From positions 9,176,001 through 9,240,000 of the forward strand of contig NC_051124.1 in NCBI RefSeq assembly GCF_014839805.1: a stretch of 64,000 bases of DNA, given 5' to 3'. A model generated the notes under the pieces. That model made no database searches. It saw only the letters and a program-made list of their open reading frames with translations, and was not told the DNA's origin. How positions within the stretch are numbered: position 1 is the first letter of the stretch; each line of letters opens with the position of its first letter. Source of the stretch: Manduca sexta (Eukaryota; Arthropoda; Insecta; Lepidoptera; Sphingidae). The position numbers and the translations under genes are program-made. Positions 1 to 12,471 of this stretch are shown here, one piece after another.

Positions 1-240
1 TAAGGCAGTGCCCCGCTGGCCTAGTGCGGATTGGTAGACTTCACACACCCTAAAAATTCCTGTAAAGAACTCAGGCATGCAGGTTTCCTCACGATGTTTT
101 CCTTCACCGTTAAAGCGAGCGATAATTCACAAAGAAAATACACATAATTTTAGAAAAGTCAGAGGTGTGCCCTTGGGATTTGAACCTGCGGACATTCGTC
201 TCGGCTGTCCGCTCCACAACCAACTAGGCTATCGCCGCTT
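1..240 (-). mobile_element. SINE family A (tRNA-headed), cut by window edge
   Basis: Reads on the - strand from a tRNA-like head at 240 (GCGGCGATAGCCTAGTTGGT, a good pol III A box) through GGTTCAAATCC (B box) to the conserved CGGTGAAGGAAAACATCGTG and CTACCAATCCGCACTAGGCC. The 3' tail lies beyond the left edge. Confidence 0.85.
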
Positions 241-3200
241 TTTACTTTTATAACTATGGGCATTTTAAATTATAAATAATGTAATGTCAAAGTTAAGTCT
301 ATGGGCCTTCGCGGCGTCACCAGTTGCGCGGCTTGTTCAGTTCATTATTCCGTTATAAAAATATAAATAAGTTTAGAAGCAAATAATGGAGTCTTTAGTA
401 AAGAAGATAAATGGATGAAAGTTTCCATTACTCAATATATAAGAGAATTTAACTGTCAAGTAACAAGTTAGTTAATGAAGACTTCAAACTTTTAATAGTT
501 ACTCGGAATTCTAATATAATGCCTAATATAAATTTAGAACATCTGATATTCCAGCACAGAAAGGAGATTTAAAATGTTTATGAAATAATTATTAATTATT
601 ATTCATATATTTTTCTTTCAATCTGTAACACTCGATCTGCTGTTTCAATGTTTATTTTCGTTCAAACATAAAGATTACGGAGTTTAACATCGGTAATGAT
701 TCAGTATTGTATTGTGTTTTTTATTTAGGCAATATTATTATTTTTTATATTCCTAGTATGTTTATAATATTGTCCAACTTCTGAGTGAATGCTCCTCGTC
801 ACATAAATGTATAAAGTAGACTTTAATCTATGCTCCCAAAGAGTAATAAAATTATCTACATACCTATCTATATTAGTTGTTTAATAAAATTTCAAATAAA
901 ATTGAAGCTCGTGATACATACCCATAATGTTTTAAATCATTATTTTCCGTGATATTACGTTTTAGCTTACAATGCTTTTACACGTCCTCTTTGTAAATGT
1001 GGCGGGATGTCAGAAAAAGCGCTGTTAGCGGAAAATTGAGTAGACCACAGCGTCCGGACGGTAGCTTTTAAGCTAAGATAAATTGAATACTACAAAGTTT
1101 GCACCGTTCCTAATGTGCTGCTGTCATTTATTTGTGTTATACTTACATATTCTAAAACAAAACGCACGACTGCTTCTGTTTATGAATGCGATCAACTCAA
1201 AAATTTAGATATGGTTTGAGATCCTAGGAAGAAGGCTACTTCTATCCTAGGAAAATATGTAGGTAATTGAAATTTAATCACAGAAATACACTTTCACGGG
1301 CGAAGCCGCGAACAAAAAGTAATTTTGTTTTATGACTTAACTATTCCTTAATGATTCGATATAATTGGAATTGCTGGATATAAACGTACTAATATAAATG
1401 ATCCCAAGCCGAGGCAGAACATAGCTCTCACTATCGTTATGCCACGCAATTAGAGGCAATTCAGACGTGCATCGCCAGTTATATTTGGTGGCCCTTCTAC
1501 GATGGAACACGTTAAATGCCAATGTTCTTCATTGACATTTGATGACGCATTTCATTGGAAAAGGAGTTTTCGTCTACGTACTTAGAGTTCTTATTCCCGT
1601 TAACGATCTCATAAAAAATTTGTCCGTTCTGTTTATTTTGGCGAAACATGAAAATGCTGTCTTCTGTTTTCTATTCTTACCAATTTGAACTTTCACGATT
1701 ACAGTACATTTATTTAATAGCCAAGAATTACGCGCGAGTTTCTCATACGAGATGATTGTGAACTGTTCGCAAGATTTCTATGAATGTGATATCATTTTCC
1801 ACTTCTCACGTGTTGATTAATCGTTTCTTCCGCTTTATTGGAGATGTCACACGGTTTCAACATGAAATCAAGTTTTCACCGCACAAGTGACGTCATTTTA
1901 CTCTTAATGTGTTATTATTTAAAGTTATGCAAATTTAATTACGATTTGAATGGACTGTGGTGTTAATGTAGAAAACTGTTGTATTGGCGTGTTCCGGCGT
2001 TGTAGCTTGTGTGTACTTTTTGTTGGTGTTTGTATTAGTTATGTTTTGAGTTCTTGATATTTTATTCAACCACATTAAAATACTGCAACTTTTACTGAAG
2101 CAGATCTAAGACATTTATTGCTATCGAGTTACCTTCAGTCCCTTTTCTTTTTGTACATCGATGTGACTATTCTCATATGTTAGAAAGCATTGTGCCCGCA
2201 TAATGTAACTGACCATCGAAAGAATTATGCCATCCTATATTGGCTGGCAGATTCGGCACGCGGCGTGCCGAAACGAAACATTTCTTATGACTGGTTTTTC
2301 ATCTTGCATACTGTACATACATCATTCTCCAGGGAGAAAAAAAATATGTGGAAGGCCGCCGCTAGTGAAAGCGGCTAAACTGATATATTAAACCAGGATC
2401 ATTGCTTTCTTAGCAGTATTATAAAAATGGTAACTCAAAAAAGACTACGTAAGCCTCATTTTTTTTTGCTAGTTACAACAAAAGTCAGAGGCGTGATATT
2501 TTTAGCATAGTGTTTAATGGGAATAGTATTGTTATAAATATTGACAATATAATATATAACCAAAGTAATTAAATCAACATACAAAACTATTTCTCTAAAA
2601 ATAGCTACTGCCATTTTTGCTTTAAATTATTATATTTTAAATCCTGTTTCCAAATTGTTTTTATTCAAAACTAATTTGCAAATCTTAAAACTAAAATTAA
2701 ATTATGACCCACCGGTGTGGGACGGATGACCGGAGATATTTGCATTAGATAAAAAAGAAGATTTAAAAACTTGCAATATCAAGACTGGCTGACTCAAGAA
2801 CCAGTCAACGCATCATAATAAAACGGAACTGTTATCTGATAATAAAAATACCAGCTATTACAACATCTACTTAAGTCTGTATGTAGATCGAAGTTTATGA
2901 TTTGCTTCCTACAGTAAAATGTTACAACGTAGAGTTGTTAACTGTGGCAAAAGATTTACATGTTATGATGCTAGATTTATCAATCGAAATTTACAGATAT
3001 GGATTCGCTTTAAAGTCTCTTGACGGCGTGTAATAATTCGTTGTCTGCAGTTGAGTTATGGACATAAGAGAACACCGTTTCGTTTATGTCTGAGCTTTAA
3101 TGCTTTCTTGGCACCTAATGGTATGCCTGCACAAGTATTCTTGCTTTTTGGTTCATGTCTGGTGCATATATTTTCCTAACTAGACAAGTAGATCAAATGT

Positions 3201-3400
3201 TTCGTGCAGACAATTCTTTATTTCTATTAAAACTGTAACCTTAATGTCCAATATGTATACGGAATACCAACATACATAATCCTTTTTTTTCTATTTATTT
3301 AAGGGGGTTTTTTCACAATTGAAATGTCACCCCCATTATAGCTTACAAAATTAAATGTAAAAAACAGAATTAAAAAAAATAACAGATACAATTATAGGTA
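241..3400. other. No gene recognised
   Basis: AT-rich DNA with scattered stops in all frames. At about 1200-1320 there is a degenerate Helitron 3' end (GGGCGAAGCCGCGAACAAAA). A perfect 21-bp palindrome lies at 2252-2272. No exon, RNA gene or further repeat was recognised. Confidence 0.5.
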
Positions 3401-3410
3401 ACAACTAATG

Positions 3411-3755
3411 TTAGCGCAGCTTTAGACATTTGTTATATAATTGATATAACTTTTTCGCCTCATCCGAATTTGGAGAGGCCGAAATACAATTGTAAAAGCC
3501 TAATTTAAAAGTGATGTCCCCAAACGCTTCCCGCCTCTGGCTCTCAATGCGTTTACACTCGCAAAGTATGTGGTGTGCATCCTCTATGACACCGCATACA
3601 ACACAATTTGGTGAAATAGATTTGCGCATCATAAATCCAAAATTATTCAACGGAACATGGCCAGATCGGAGTCTCAGAGCCGTAACAACATCTTGTCTGT
3701 TTGTTCCACTCTCATTAAACCAAAGTGAACGTGGAAGAGAGGGTTGAATTAGACA
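3411..3755 (-). mobile_element. 3' end of a Jockey/R1-like non-LTR retrotransposon (RNase H tail and zinc knuckle)
   Basis: The - strand frame from about 3755 to 3411 reads NRQDVVTALRLRSGHVPLNN, then CVVCGVIEDAHHILCECKR, then an acidic/basic tail ending LKLR-stop. The LRSGH...C-x2-C...ED-x-x-H-x4-C pattern is the usual ending of reverse transcriptase ORFs in arthropod non-LTR elements. No reverse transcriptase domain is present, so it is a 5'-truncated dead copy. The T-rich strand at 3285-3311 and A-rich 3361-3380 may be its tail region. Confidence 0.8.
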
Positions 3756-3759
3756 TAAT

Positions 3760-6700
3760 CCTTAGTTTTGTTAATGCTATAAATGGATTTATTTTGATTG
3801 ACGTTTTCGTTTGCATGATTAAAATCAAAAACACCACTTATATCCACAACAGTTGGATACAACGTTTGCAAAAAAAGTCAATACTTAAACACTGTAAGCC
3901 GCATAAAAACTTGTTCCGCCCGCAGATGTATTGCCAATTATTCCACTGAATGTTTTATCTAACGCGTCTGTTAATGCAAATATAAATTCAAAAGACTCGT
4001 TCAAACCTCTCCATGTAAATAAAAGCGAGCTTAAAAACATTGACTGAAAACACTCGAGAGAGCTAAATGGGAAGTAGTTTGGACGGGAATTTTAGATTAA
4101 CCAAATAAGTACAATCACGATTAAGCCTGTACCGTTTGAATGGATTTTAGGCGAACTGAATATCGTTTCTGTATAAATTATCCTTTCGGTTTTAGCACTT
4201 GAAATCATCAATCATTGTAAAATTAATCATCCTGTTCCTTTGGTGAGGCTTCGTTTGCTAATGTGATTAAAGGTTAAACTGTAAATGTTTAAGCTCGACA
4301 CCACACATCTATTCTCATATACAAAGAAACGAAATCGAATTGTTACTTATTCCAAATGTCTTTTTTAACTCAACGGGGCAGTTGTTTTCAGTTCGATGCA
4401 CACTTGTCTCTGTTCAATCGTATGAATTGAAAAGGGATCAAAGAATCTGGAAATCGTTGAATCTCACCTGTCCATTAACCCTCGGAATAATTTCTGTAAT
4501 GCGATAAACGATTTACGATAGCGTAGCAAGCCGAATCGGAAACAAGGCCGTGATGCTTCTGGCGTGTTCTGAATAGTGTTAATTATGGAATCATTGCGGC
4601 CGTTTGGCCACGGAGCGTCTGCGGTCATCAACGGTGCCGTGAAGACGAGGGGATTAGGCAGCATGCGCCCGCGCAGCTGCACGCACGGCTGCAATCGATC
4701 AGTTTTTATCGAGAGCAAAATTTGTCACTGGTTGAAAAAACTGCGTGGGTTGGTAATTGAAGGTTTGTGTTAATATCCGTCTTGGTTGTCGGTAAAATTA
4801 ATGAATATGGATTGATAGTTTTAATACGAATTAATTTATGGGTAAATGTTATTGTAGTAAAAACTGCTGGGCTATGTGGGTTTATTGACATATTAGATAA
4901 CATCTCAATAGATCTAACGTACTAAGCAGTTTTTATATATTTGTTTTACGCCATGGACTTACAAATGTATTGGAATAAAAAATAAACTGAACCATGACAG
5001 CGAGTAGTTTGAAAAATGAAATGAAAAGCGTGTAGTATGAACATGCTCTTTGAAATCAAAGTCTGAAACAACATCCTCTCTATGTAAATTGGCGTCTAGT
5101 CATGTTATAACGACTACGTTCATTTTTACGTATTTTTAGCTGTAATTTCATATAGGAATATTAAATATTGAAGCTTAGGAGATAGTTATTTTAAGATTCT
5201 CACTAATCGGAAGTTAGTAATAAATCTGAGAAACTATTTTACTTGTATCAAATTGTATTTATAGCCGAAATATGAAATCTTCAGCGTGCAGTCAATGGTG
5301 GTATTATTTCTTGAGGGAAGCAGTTATAAAATAAACGAAGACAATATAGAAAGTTGTATTTCCGTTTTTAACATTCCACATATTGGGTTTATACTTCCTT
5401 TATATGCGTTAACACTATGCTTTTAGCATCTTTTATACACTAACCACCAGAACAAACTATACTTTTAGATGGTAAATGGAGTCTTAGGTTTTCGTTACTC
5501 GTTTGCACCGGATTCGCTGTTATTTGGCATTTTCGAGTATGGAATTTCTTTCATTTGACGAGGACTTAGATGTATTATATTGACTATAATGTAATTTAAT
5601 TTGAACTTTTACGTGAAAATTTAAGAATGATTAGGAGTTAAAGAGAAATGTCGCTACGTTTAGAGTAAAATATAATATTATGTATAACGATCTGAAAATT
5701 AGAAAACTTGTAATTTAGATAAAAGCAACCATGCTAACCCGATCGGACAATAATAAATATCTTCCCAAAAACGTAGTGAAGATCTCACCCAAGATCCGAG
5801 TTCCTGTTATCGGTAGAAAGCAAGATAAAGTATTGTATTGACGTTTTTGTCTGTGCCGGTTCGCTCATGCTCGGTGGCCGGTGGAATGTTCACGGTCCGT
5901 GGCTTCTTTCGAAACACTCTGGCCGTGCTTGTGCGAATGTTTTTTGTGTGGATATGCCTTAATGGATTTCAATCCGCAGCGAATCGCCGTTCCGATCCGG
6001 GGTTCTGCGATATGTTTTTGCCATGTTGCTTTCGTATTGTCATAGTTCATTTGAGTTCAAATGTTCTGTTTTTTAATGATGAGAGTGCGGCGTGTGACGC
6101 GTGAAAGTGAGAAATGCTTCTGATTCAAAGTTGAGTCATGGACATCGATGTAAGTTTTTCGAAGATCGTCATTCAAAGTGAGTTTTTATCTGAAGCATGT
6201 TCGAAATGGAATAACATCGCCTTTTTAAATTAAGCCAGTTAAATGCTTCTTTTTATGAGCTATGCAATAGATTCAAATTAGATTTTGGTTTGTTTTTATT
6301 TTGGCTGGCGTCTCAATGTGAATACGGTTGGCAGAAACTGCGCTACAAAACAAAATAACTTAATCGAGATCACGTGACGTTTTAACCTAAATATAAATTA
6401 GGCGAAACTTTATAGAGCCCGTCAATACAATAGCTGTGACTAATCACGTTTCGTGGATCAGGAGAATTCGCAATCCCAAGAAGCGGTGGCTGGTATGCCA
6501 GGTCGTGATGGCACAGGTGCAGGGACGTTGCTCTCGCCGCTCGTGCTCGCTTCGGCCGCGATCGGTTGCCTCCGTGACTTTTAAATTAGGAACGAACTTT
6601 GATTGGCCGTGATTACGCTCTTAAAGTTCACTAAGTTAACACTTGTGTACCTGTTAATTCTGAGGAATGTTTAGAGAATAAGGCATTTTATTATGTGTTA

Positions 6701-9570
6701 CAGTGGGAACATATTTGCGTCACATGCCACAGTCCGGTCGTATTACGGCTTTGGCGAAGAGAGCGAGTTGCATGGAAAGCAAAAGTTTGCGTATTTAATT
6801 CTCACGGGGACAGTCATGTGATGAGTAATATACGAAGTCGCACAAGTAAGCATAAAATAGAATACCTCGTTTTAATACGTTCGAGAAATTGCATGAAACT
6901 CACAAACTTCAAATTATTTCCGTTTAATAACCTAGAAATGCAATTTAAAAACTGTCAGTGTCGGATTAAACGATTTTTTCAGTCGCGTTTAATAAGCCAC
7001 AAAATTGATTGACGTGATTCAAATTGGATTCCTGTCAGACATACGCGAACATTAACATATTTATATTAAATCGATATTATAGTAATCGATGTCGGTAGTT
7101 GTAGAATCGATTTTCTAATTCAATACATCTAAATTCTAACTGATCTTAAAGGAATGGTGAGTCATAGTGAAGGGCTTTAACATTTCTGTTCAGGTATGTG
7201 GGTTACTTATTTAACATAGTACAGCAATCTCTGTTCCAGAAGAATTATGAAACTATATTTAATGTTAATTTTACAACTTCCTTAAACACGTTCGTGTTGC
7301 CTACATCAAAATGCATCGTCAACTATAAGAGCTCTATTCTTAGATAAAGCGACGCTAACGAAGTCGAATTTTTCCAAAGGAAGCTACTAATTTTGAGGGG
7401 CCAATAATAACCAACTACTAACGGTATGCGGACAAATGTGTAGTCTAATTTAGATTTTACGCTCAACGGGTAACTAGTGTCTTACGTTTTCAACAAATCT
7501 GTCAACTCTTCTAACAAATTTATTTTATGGTTATAATAGAAGTCTGTTTTGTTTAAATGGTTTGTTAGAATTCAGTTAGGAATTTGTTGCCTGCTCTATA
7601 TTTAATCTTATTAAGGTATTGTTAGATTCAGATATTAAAGACTGCTTCTTCGACCTATTTGGAGTTTCTCGTAGCTGTATAACCCCTTCACTGGTTATGC
7701 TTTCATCTACATTATGTTTTCCAATATCACTTATGTAAACATGATTACAATTCTTGAGCTTTACTTCCTGCTCGCCATATCCCACTGTCTCTAGCTCACT
7801 AATCTATCCACATCGACTATCTTATCTCTCATCACAGTACTAATACACTTAAGAACTGATTATAGCTTATTTCAAAAACTTACTAATAACTGATGTAGCT
7901 AGGCTTCACCTATTTATCATGTTGCAAAAATCTGCAACAGTTACTTCGAGTGGCTGATAAAGTGTTACAATAGAGTAATTTGAACGTTACCAATCTAGCA
8001 CAAATAACACGGCGCGTTATAAGATAAGTAGTGTAATTACGATACATTCTGAATGTAGGAGAATAAGTTTTGTGGTAAACACGTTTTAATGCACTTTCAC
8101 AAATGAATTCACATTGTCATCTTGCAGAGGCTGTTTATTTTGCCATTAGTGTGCGTTTAAGACACCATTTATTCGATCGTATTGTTCATTTTTTGTCGTC
8201 AGATTTCATAAAATTAAACCGGTGCTGGATTTTATTTTTCTGCACTGGTTTGTAGCGGAACTGATTTAGATAGCATATTCAAAAATTGTATTATTTAGGG
8301 TTTGTTTTTTACCTTTAAATGTGATTTGAATTTCGTGCTACTTTTTTGCATAAAGACTTTTTGTAAGACTATCCTAGATTGGAATAACTCTTGCATTCTA
8401 TGTCGTCTATATTAAGATATCAGCTTTATGTGTATAGCCGTAACGCATAGATTGTATTTTTATTGCTACTAACTTTTCTTTATCTAATTGTGTATCCCGT
8501 AAGTGGCTACCAACCTTCAGCATTGCTGAGTTATCTACTATAAATGGCATTGTTTTAATTCTTTCTCACATACAATACATTTATCGTTCTCGTGTATAAT
8601 TATACTTATTGTGTTACAAGTTAAGTTAATAAGTTCTACGTTTGCGACGTCAGCAGCAGGTGTTGGGGCTTGAGAAACATCTTTACGATTTGAATCAAGT
8701 TTATAATTACATTTAGATATAGACGGCTTGTATTTCATGGTACCAACTTGGTTTAATTTATTTTAATGTGGTATAATATCACCAGAATCTTTGATTAAGA
8801 AGTATTCGTTACATACATCACATTAATTGAATGTGTGTTATAATTGTTATTTTATTCATTAGTCTGGCGACGATGGTCTTCCGGGATGTGACCAATGGCC
8901 TCAATGGACTCAAGTTCGATTCCAAGGCACGCACCACTGACATTTCGAAATAACGTATTCCTTCCAATATACTCACTTTTCGTTATAACTTTAAAATAAA
9001 ACTTCGTAAAGAAACTTTCGCATTCAAGAGTTCACAGTAAGAATTTCTGAGGCATGTGAAATGTTTCTAGCTAGCTGCATTAGGTTGTAGTGAACGACTA
9101 GCTATCTTTTAACTGTAGAGAAGCCTCTTACTAAGTAAGGCAATTAAATATGCGAATAATATTACTCACACATTAGAGCAACTTAAATTGAATGTCTTGA
9201 AGCCTTTCTTCTTCTATCATTGTGTTGCCTTTATTTCTTCAGCGTTCTTGTGCAGTTTTAAAATTGAATTAATCGTTTAAAAGTATATATTAAAAATTCG
9301 CAAACAATTTGCACATACAACCCACTTTCTAGTCTTTGCGTGCGACCGCTTTTTGTGAACATTTTGTTCACAAATTCGAAATATTAATAACCGTTTAGAT
9401 AGCATGTCAGAAAAGCATGTAATGCAGTGCTTCGAAACTTTGAACATATTGACGAAATAGTTTTGGTTGGTGTCTTCGTTCTTGTTGAAGTACTTAGCGG
9501 TGAAAATGTGCTGTGTGTGGACGAACGTTAGGTTTATGCTTATAAATTTTGCTGTAAACATGGATTCAAT
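3760..9570. other. No gene recognised; two CpG-richer islands
   Basis: Mostly AT-rich DNA with short spurious ORFs. More GC-rich stretches at about 4590-4700, 5840-6010 and 6470-6590 stand out from the background, but carry no recognisable domain or paired splice sites. At 8861-8950 a decayed SINE A head (TTCGATTCCAAGGCACGCAC) is visible. Confidence 0.45.
8861..8950 (+). mobile_element. Decayed SINE A head fragment
   Basis: GGCGACGATGGTC...CAAGTTCGATTCCAAGG...CGCACCACTGAC matches the A-box to B-box part of family A with many changes. Confidence 0.45.
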
Positions 9571-9579
9571 CTATAGTAG

Positions 9580-9731
9580 CTAGCTTTTGCTTGCGGCTCC
9601 GTCTGCGTCGAAAAATTTTTTTCGGGATAAAAAGGAGTTTTATATTAATGAAAAAAAAGAGCAAAATTGATTAAGTAGTTCCTGGGATTAACGCGTTCAA
9701 ACAAACTTCAGCTTTTGTATATTAGTATAGA
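9580..9731 (-). mobile_element. Short non-autonomous Helitron (152 bp)
   Basis: On the - strand it runs from TCTATACTAATATACAAAAG to a GC hairpin (GAGCCGCAAGCAAAAG) and CTAG. Internal GTTTGAACGCGTTAATCCC and CAGGAACTA match the larger Helitrons in intron 1. No ORF. Confidence 0.75.
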
Positions 9732-10426
9732 AATACATATAATATAATAACAAACACCATTGGGCCAATAGAACATTTGATATGATTCAGAAGTACCCTA
9801 GATGCGAATTTTGGATTAAACGTTATATCATTGATGTCCACGACGTGAAATTCTAAATGAACATTATAAGAAACTACAAAAACTTCTGTTTTTATTTTAT
9901 TTTGTATGTTTTGTTCACACATTCGACAGTATACCCATAACGTGAGTTAATAAAACACACAAAAACTCACACTGTCTCGTCAAATGGAAGTTTACGATTA
10001 TACCCGTTCAAAATCCACAATCGATTACGCCTATTATAGAAATCCGCAGGTCGAATTAAAAATTATCGTCGTTCATAAAATTCGTGAGAATATTTTTTCA
10101 AAAGCAACGTGGTGCATTGTGTGAAACGTATTGGTAGTGATGTTCCCAGTTAACACAACATTGTTAGGGTTATCGATTGTTATGAGGGCTTTAGATGTGA
10201 TAGCAAATGTTACATTGAAATTAAACTAATTTTCGGATTCTATCGCGGTGCTGGTATTTTATTTTCTCCCGACGTTTCGAAGACTTTGCAGGCATGGGGA
10301 TATCGTTACACGTTTATTTGTTACTTTTACGTGGTTCCTGCTTTTTTTAAATGTTTCATTCATAGTTTTTAATCGTGCTGGCTGTTAGCACGCATATTGA
10401 GCTTATGCAATTCAGTGAAGCGTAGC

Positions 10427-10488
10427 CACGTCAGCTATATGTTCTTTTACGCGGGTCCCTATATTTAAAAGAACATATAGCTGACGTG
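10427..10488. repeat. Perfect 23-bp inverted repeat, 16-nt loop
   Basis: Arms 10427-10449 and 10466-10488 are exact reverse complements. The right arm is the start of the GIY-YIG coding fragment, so the left arm is an inverted copy of coding sequence. Confidence 0.95.
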
Positions 10489-10704
10489 AAACACCGACGC
10501 TCGACGAAGTCTGCAGTCGCTGAACACTCTGAGGGAGGCGCCAATCATTATCTGCGACTAGACAAGCCACAAATCCTCGCCAAAGAACACCGATTCCTGC
10601 CTAGGATGATTCGCGAGGCTATTGAAATTAAAAACATCCTAATTTCAATAGGGAAGATGGTTGAAGCTTGCACAAGCCTGGGATCCAGTTCTACATTTAA
10701 TTAA
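10466..10704 (+). pseudogene. Penelope-like GIY-YIG endonuclease C-terminal fragment
   Basis: The open frame begins upstream of the first ATG (10486): LKEHIADVKHRRSTKSAVAE, then KPQILAKEH and IREAIEIK, ending N-stop at 10704. The SAVAEH...ILAKE...REAIEI order matches the endonuclease end of Penelope-like polyproteins. It is a remnant: no GIY-YIG core, no reverse transcriptase. Confidence 0.7.
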
Positions 10705-11220
10705 ATCGGAACCCAAAAGACCGGCTGCCAGACTTCAAGACACTGTGAGCTCATTCTGCGTAGATCGGACCACCAACAGCTAAAATTTTAAAAAAAATTA
10801 AAAAGTTGTATAATTGTAAAATGTAGGTAGATATTGTAACTTTGACTTTACGGATGAACAACACCTCAGTCCCCCCCGTGACCATGAAGGCTGCAAAGTC
10901 TTCGAAACGTCGGGAGAAAATAAAATACCAGCACCGCGATAGAATCCGAAAATTAGTTTAATTTCAATGTCTAACATTCGCGTAAACATAAGAAATCATT
11001 AAGCAAATGTTACAGTCTATAAAAGGGTGAACCGACTGTGCGGCGCCATTTTTATTGCTAAATCTGCTATATTGAAGGACATTCCATTGGTAATAGTTAT
11101 AGAATTGATTTAGTAGAAGTATATTTTGCCAATCTAATTGTAAACCATTGCTCGGGTTGTTCTCATGGTGTAATACCACTACTTGATGCCTCTATCTATA
11201 TATTTCAATATTCGTCCTGT

Positions 11221-11319
11221 AAACAAAAGTAACACCTAAAAAGTTATATGGCGATAAATTAGTAAATAGCGCCACAAAGGACAATGAACAAAGTCAAACT
11301 AATGCCAAGGTAATATGCA
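11221..11319 (+). repeat. 99-bp direct repeat, copy 1
   Basis: Matches 15197-15295 over 99 bp with three mismatches. Contains AAAAAGTTATATGGCGATAA and CAAACTAATGCCAAGG. Family unknown; no coding. Confidence 0.9.
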
Positions 11320-11837
11320 AATATACAGTTCTGTGAATCAAACATAAGACTAGATGATCCGAGAACAATATTCCCATCACTAATTTACATTCGTTCTCAC
11401 GCTTTACGCGCAGCTCGAAATTAGTTTTTGCCCTATTCACTAGATATTGGCGCGATAAAGGCAGTTTGTCTCCGAGTCCTTTTCCCACAGGATCCTTTGT
11501 GAAAGTTATAACAAATACCTTTCATGAAGAAATCCTAAGTCTGCGCGTGACATGTTTAGTCCGATGGGCGTCGATACGGTCGCGGAACGTCTTCAATCAG
11601 GTTTTATGAGCCGTTTTTTGTTTCAATATACTATGAGAACAAATGTTTCTGATTTTTGTTGTTCTTCGTATTTAAGTCAATGTATTGGATTTTAAGGCGG
11701 TTATGACAGTGTTTGCGGCTGTGTGTGTGCAAATTGGCAATCCATAGTCTCTGCTTACCCCTATGGGCTAGAGGCGTGATACTATGTATAATGGTGTTTC
11801 GTAAAGCAGTTGATATTGTTGAAGAGCAAAGCACAAT

Positions 11838-12100
11838 ATATTTTAGAATATTGTCGACCAATATTAGGTTAAAACAAAGATTGTCTGATTACGAAGAAAA
11901 ATAAGCCGGTACCATCATTAATATATTTGGAATATTGTGGACTGATCGACCAATATTAGGTTAAAATATAGCTTGTCTGATTACGAACAAAAATAAGCCT
12001 GTACCATTATTAATATATTTGGAATATTGTGGATTGATCGACCAATATTAGGTTAAAACAAAGCTTGTCTGATTACGAAGAAAAATAAGCCGGTACCTTA
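11838..12100 (+). repeat. 92-bp tandem repeat, nearly three units
   Basis: GACCAATATTAGGTTAAAA recurs at 11856, 11948 and 12040, followed each time by TTGTCTGATTACGAA and AAAAATAAGCC. Period 92 bp, a few base differences between units. Non-coding. Confidence 0.92.
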
Positions 12101-12471
12101 ATTAACATTACCCAAGAAAGGAGACGAATAATTAATACAAACCGCCATACGTATCGATACAAAATCTACTGTAAAACCATAAACAATGATTATCGAGTAT
12201 CGGTAATCTGTGTTTTTTTACCGAAATGATGTTTTGATAAGTCTCAGCCATTTGTTTTCTTTTAGTTCGTAAATACCTCCTGGTCTTTTATCTGGGCCGA
12301 GCGTTTTGTTTTCGCCCTTCATTATTCTTTAGATTTATGCTTGTGGGTCGGAAAAATATTTTGATTTAAATCAGCTCTTTGTAAATTAACTAAATATTGA
12401 AGTTAGGACGTGTTTAAACACGGCTATTAAACCTTATAGTTTTTTTTAACTAAACTATAGATTAATTCAAC

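Larger units (their letters stand above)
10202..11014 (+). mobile_element. Penelope-like foldback element with target-site duplication
   Basis: The element (10215-11001) is flanked by direct 13-bp copies of AGCAAATGTTACA (10202-10214 and 11002-11014). It has perfect 78-bp inverted repeats (10214-10291 and 10891-10968) plus a 33-bp 3' tail. Inside, 10466-10704 encodes the C-terminal part of a GIY-YIG endonuclease domain: KEHIADVKHRR, SAVAEH, ILAKEH, REAIEI. This domain and the inverted partial terminal repeat are features of Penelope-like retroelements. The reverse transcriptase is missing, so the copy is not autonomous. Confidence 0.78.

Noticed and set aside
1337..1522. - strand ORF with RRRATKYNWRC
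   Set aside because: Short, no known motif, no element ends around it.
5838..6104. 88-codon + strand ORF in a GC-richer stretch
   Set aside because: No family resemblance and an equally open antisense frame; the GC content alone can explain it.
6695..7012. 105-codon + strand ORF
   Set aside because: No motif, low-quality composition, no paired splice sites.
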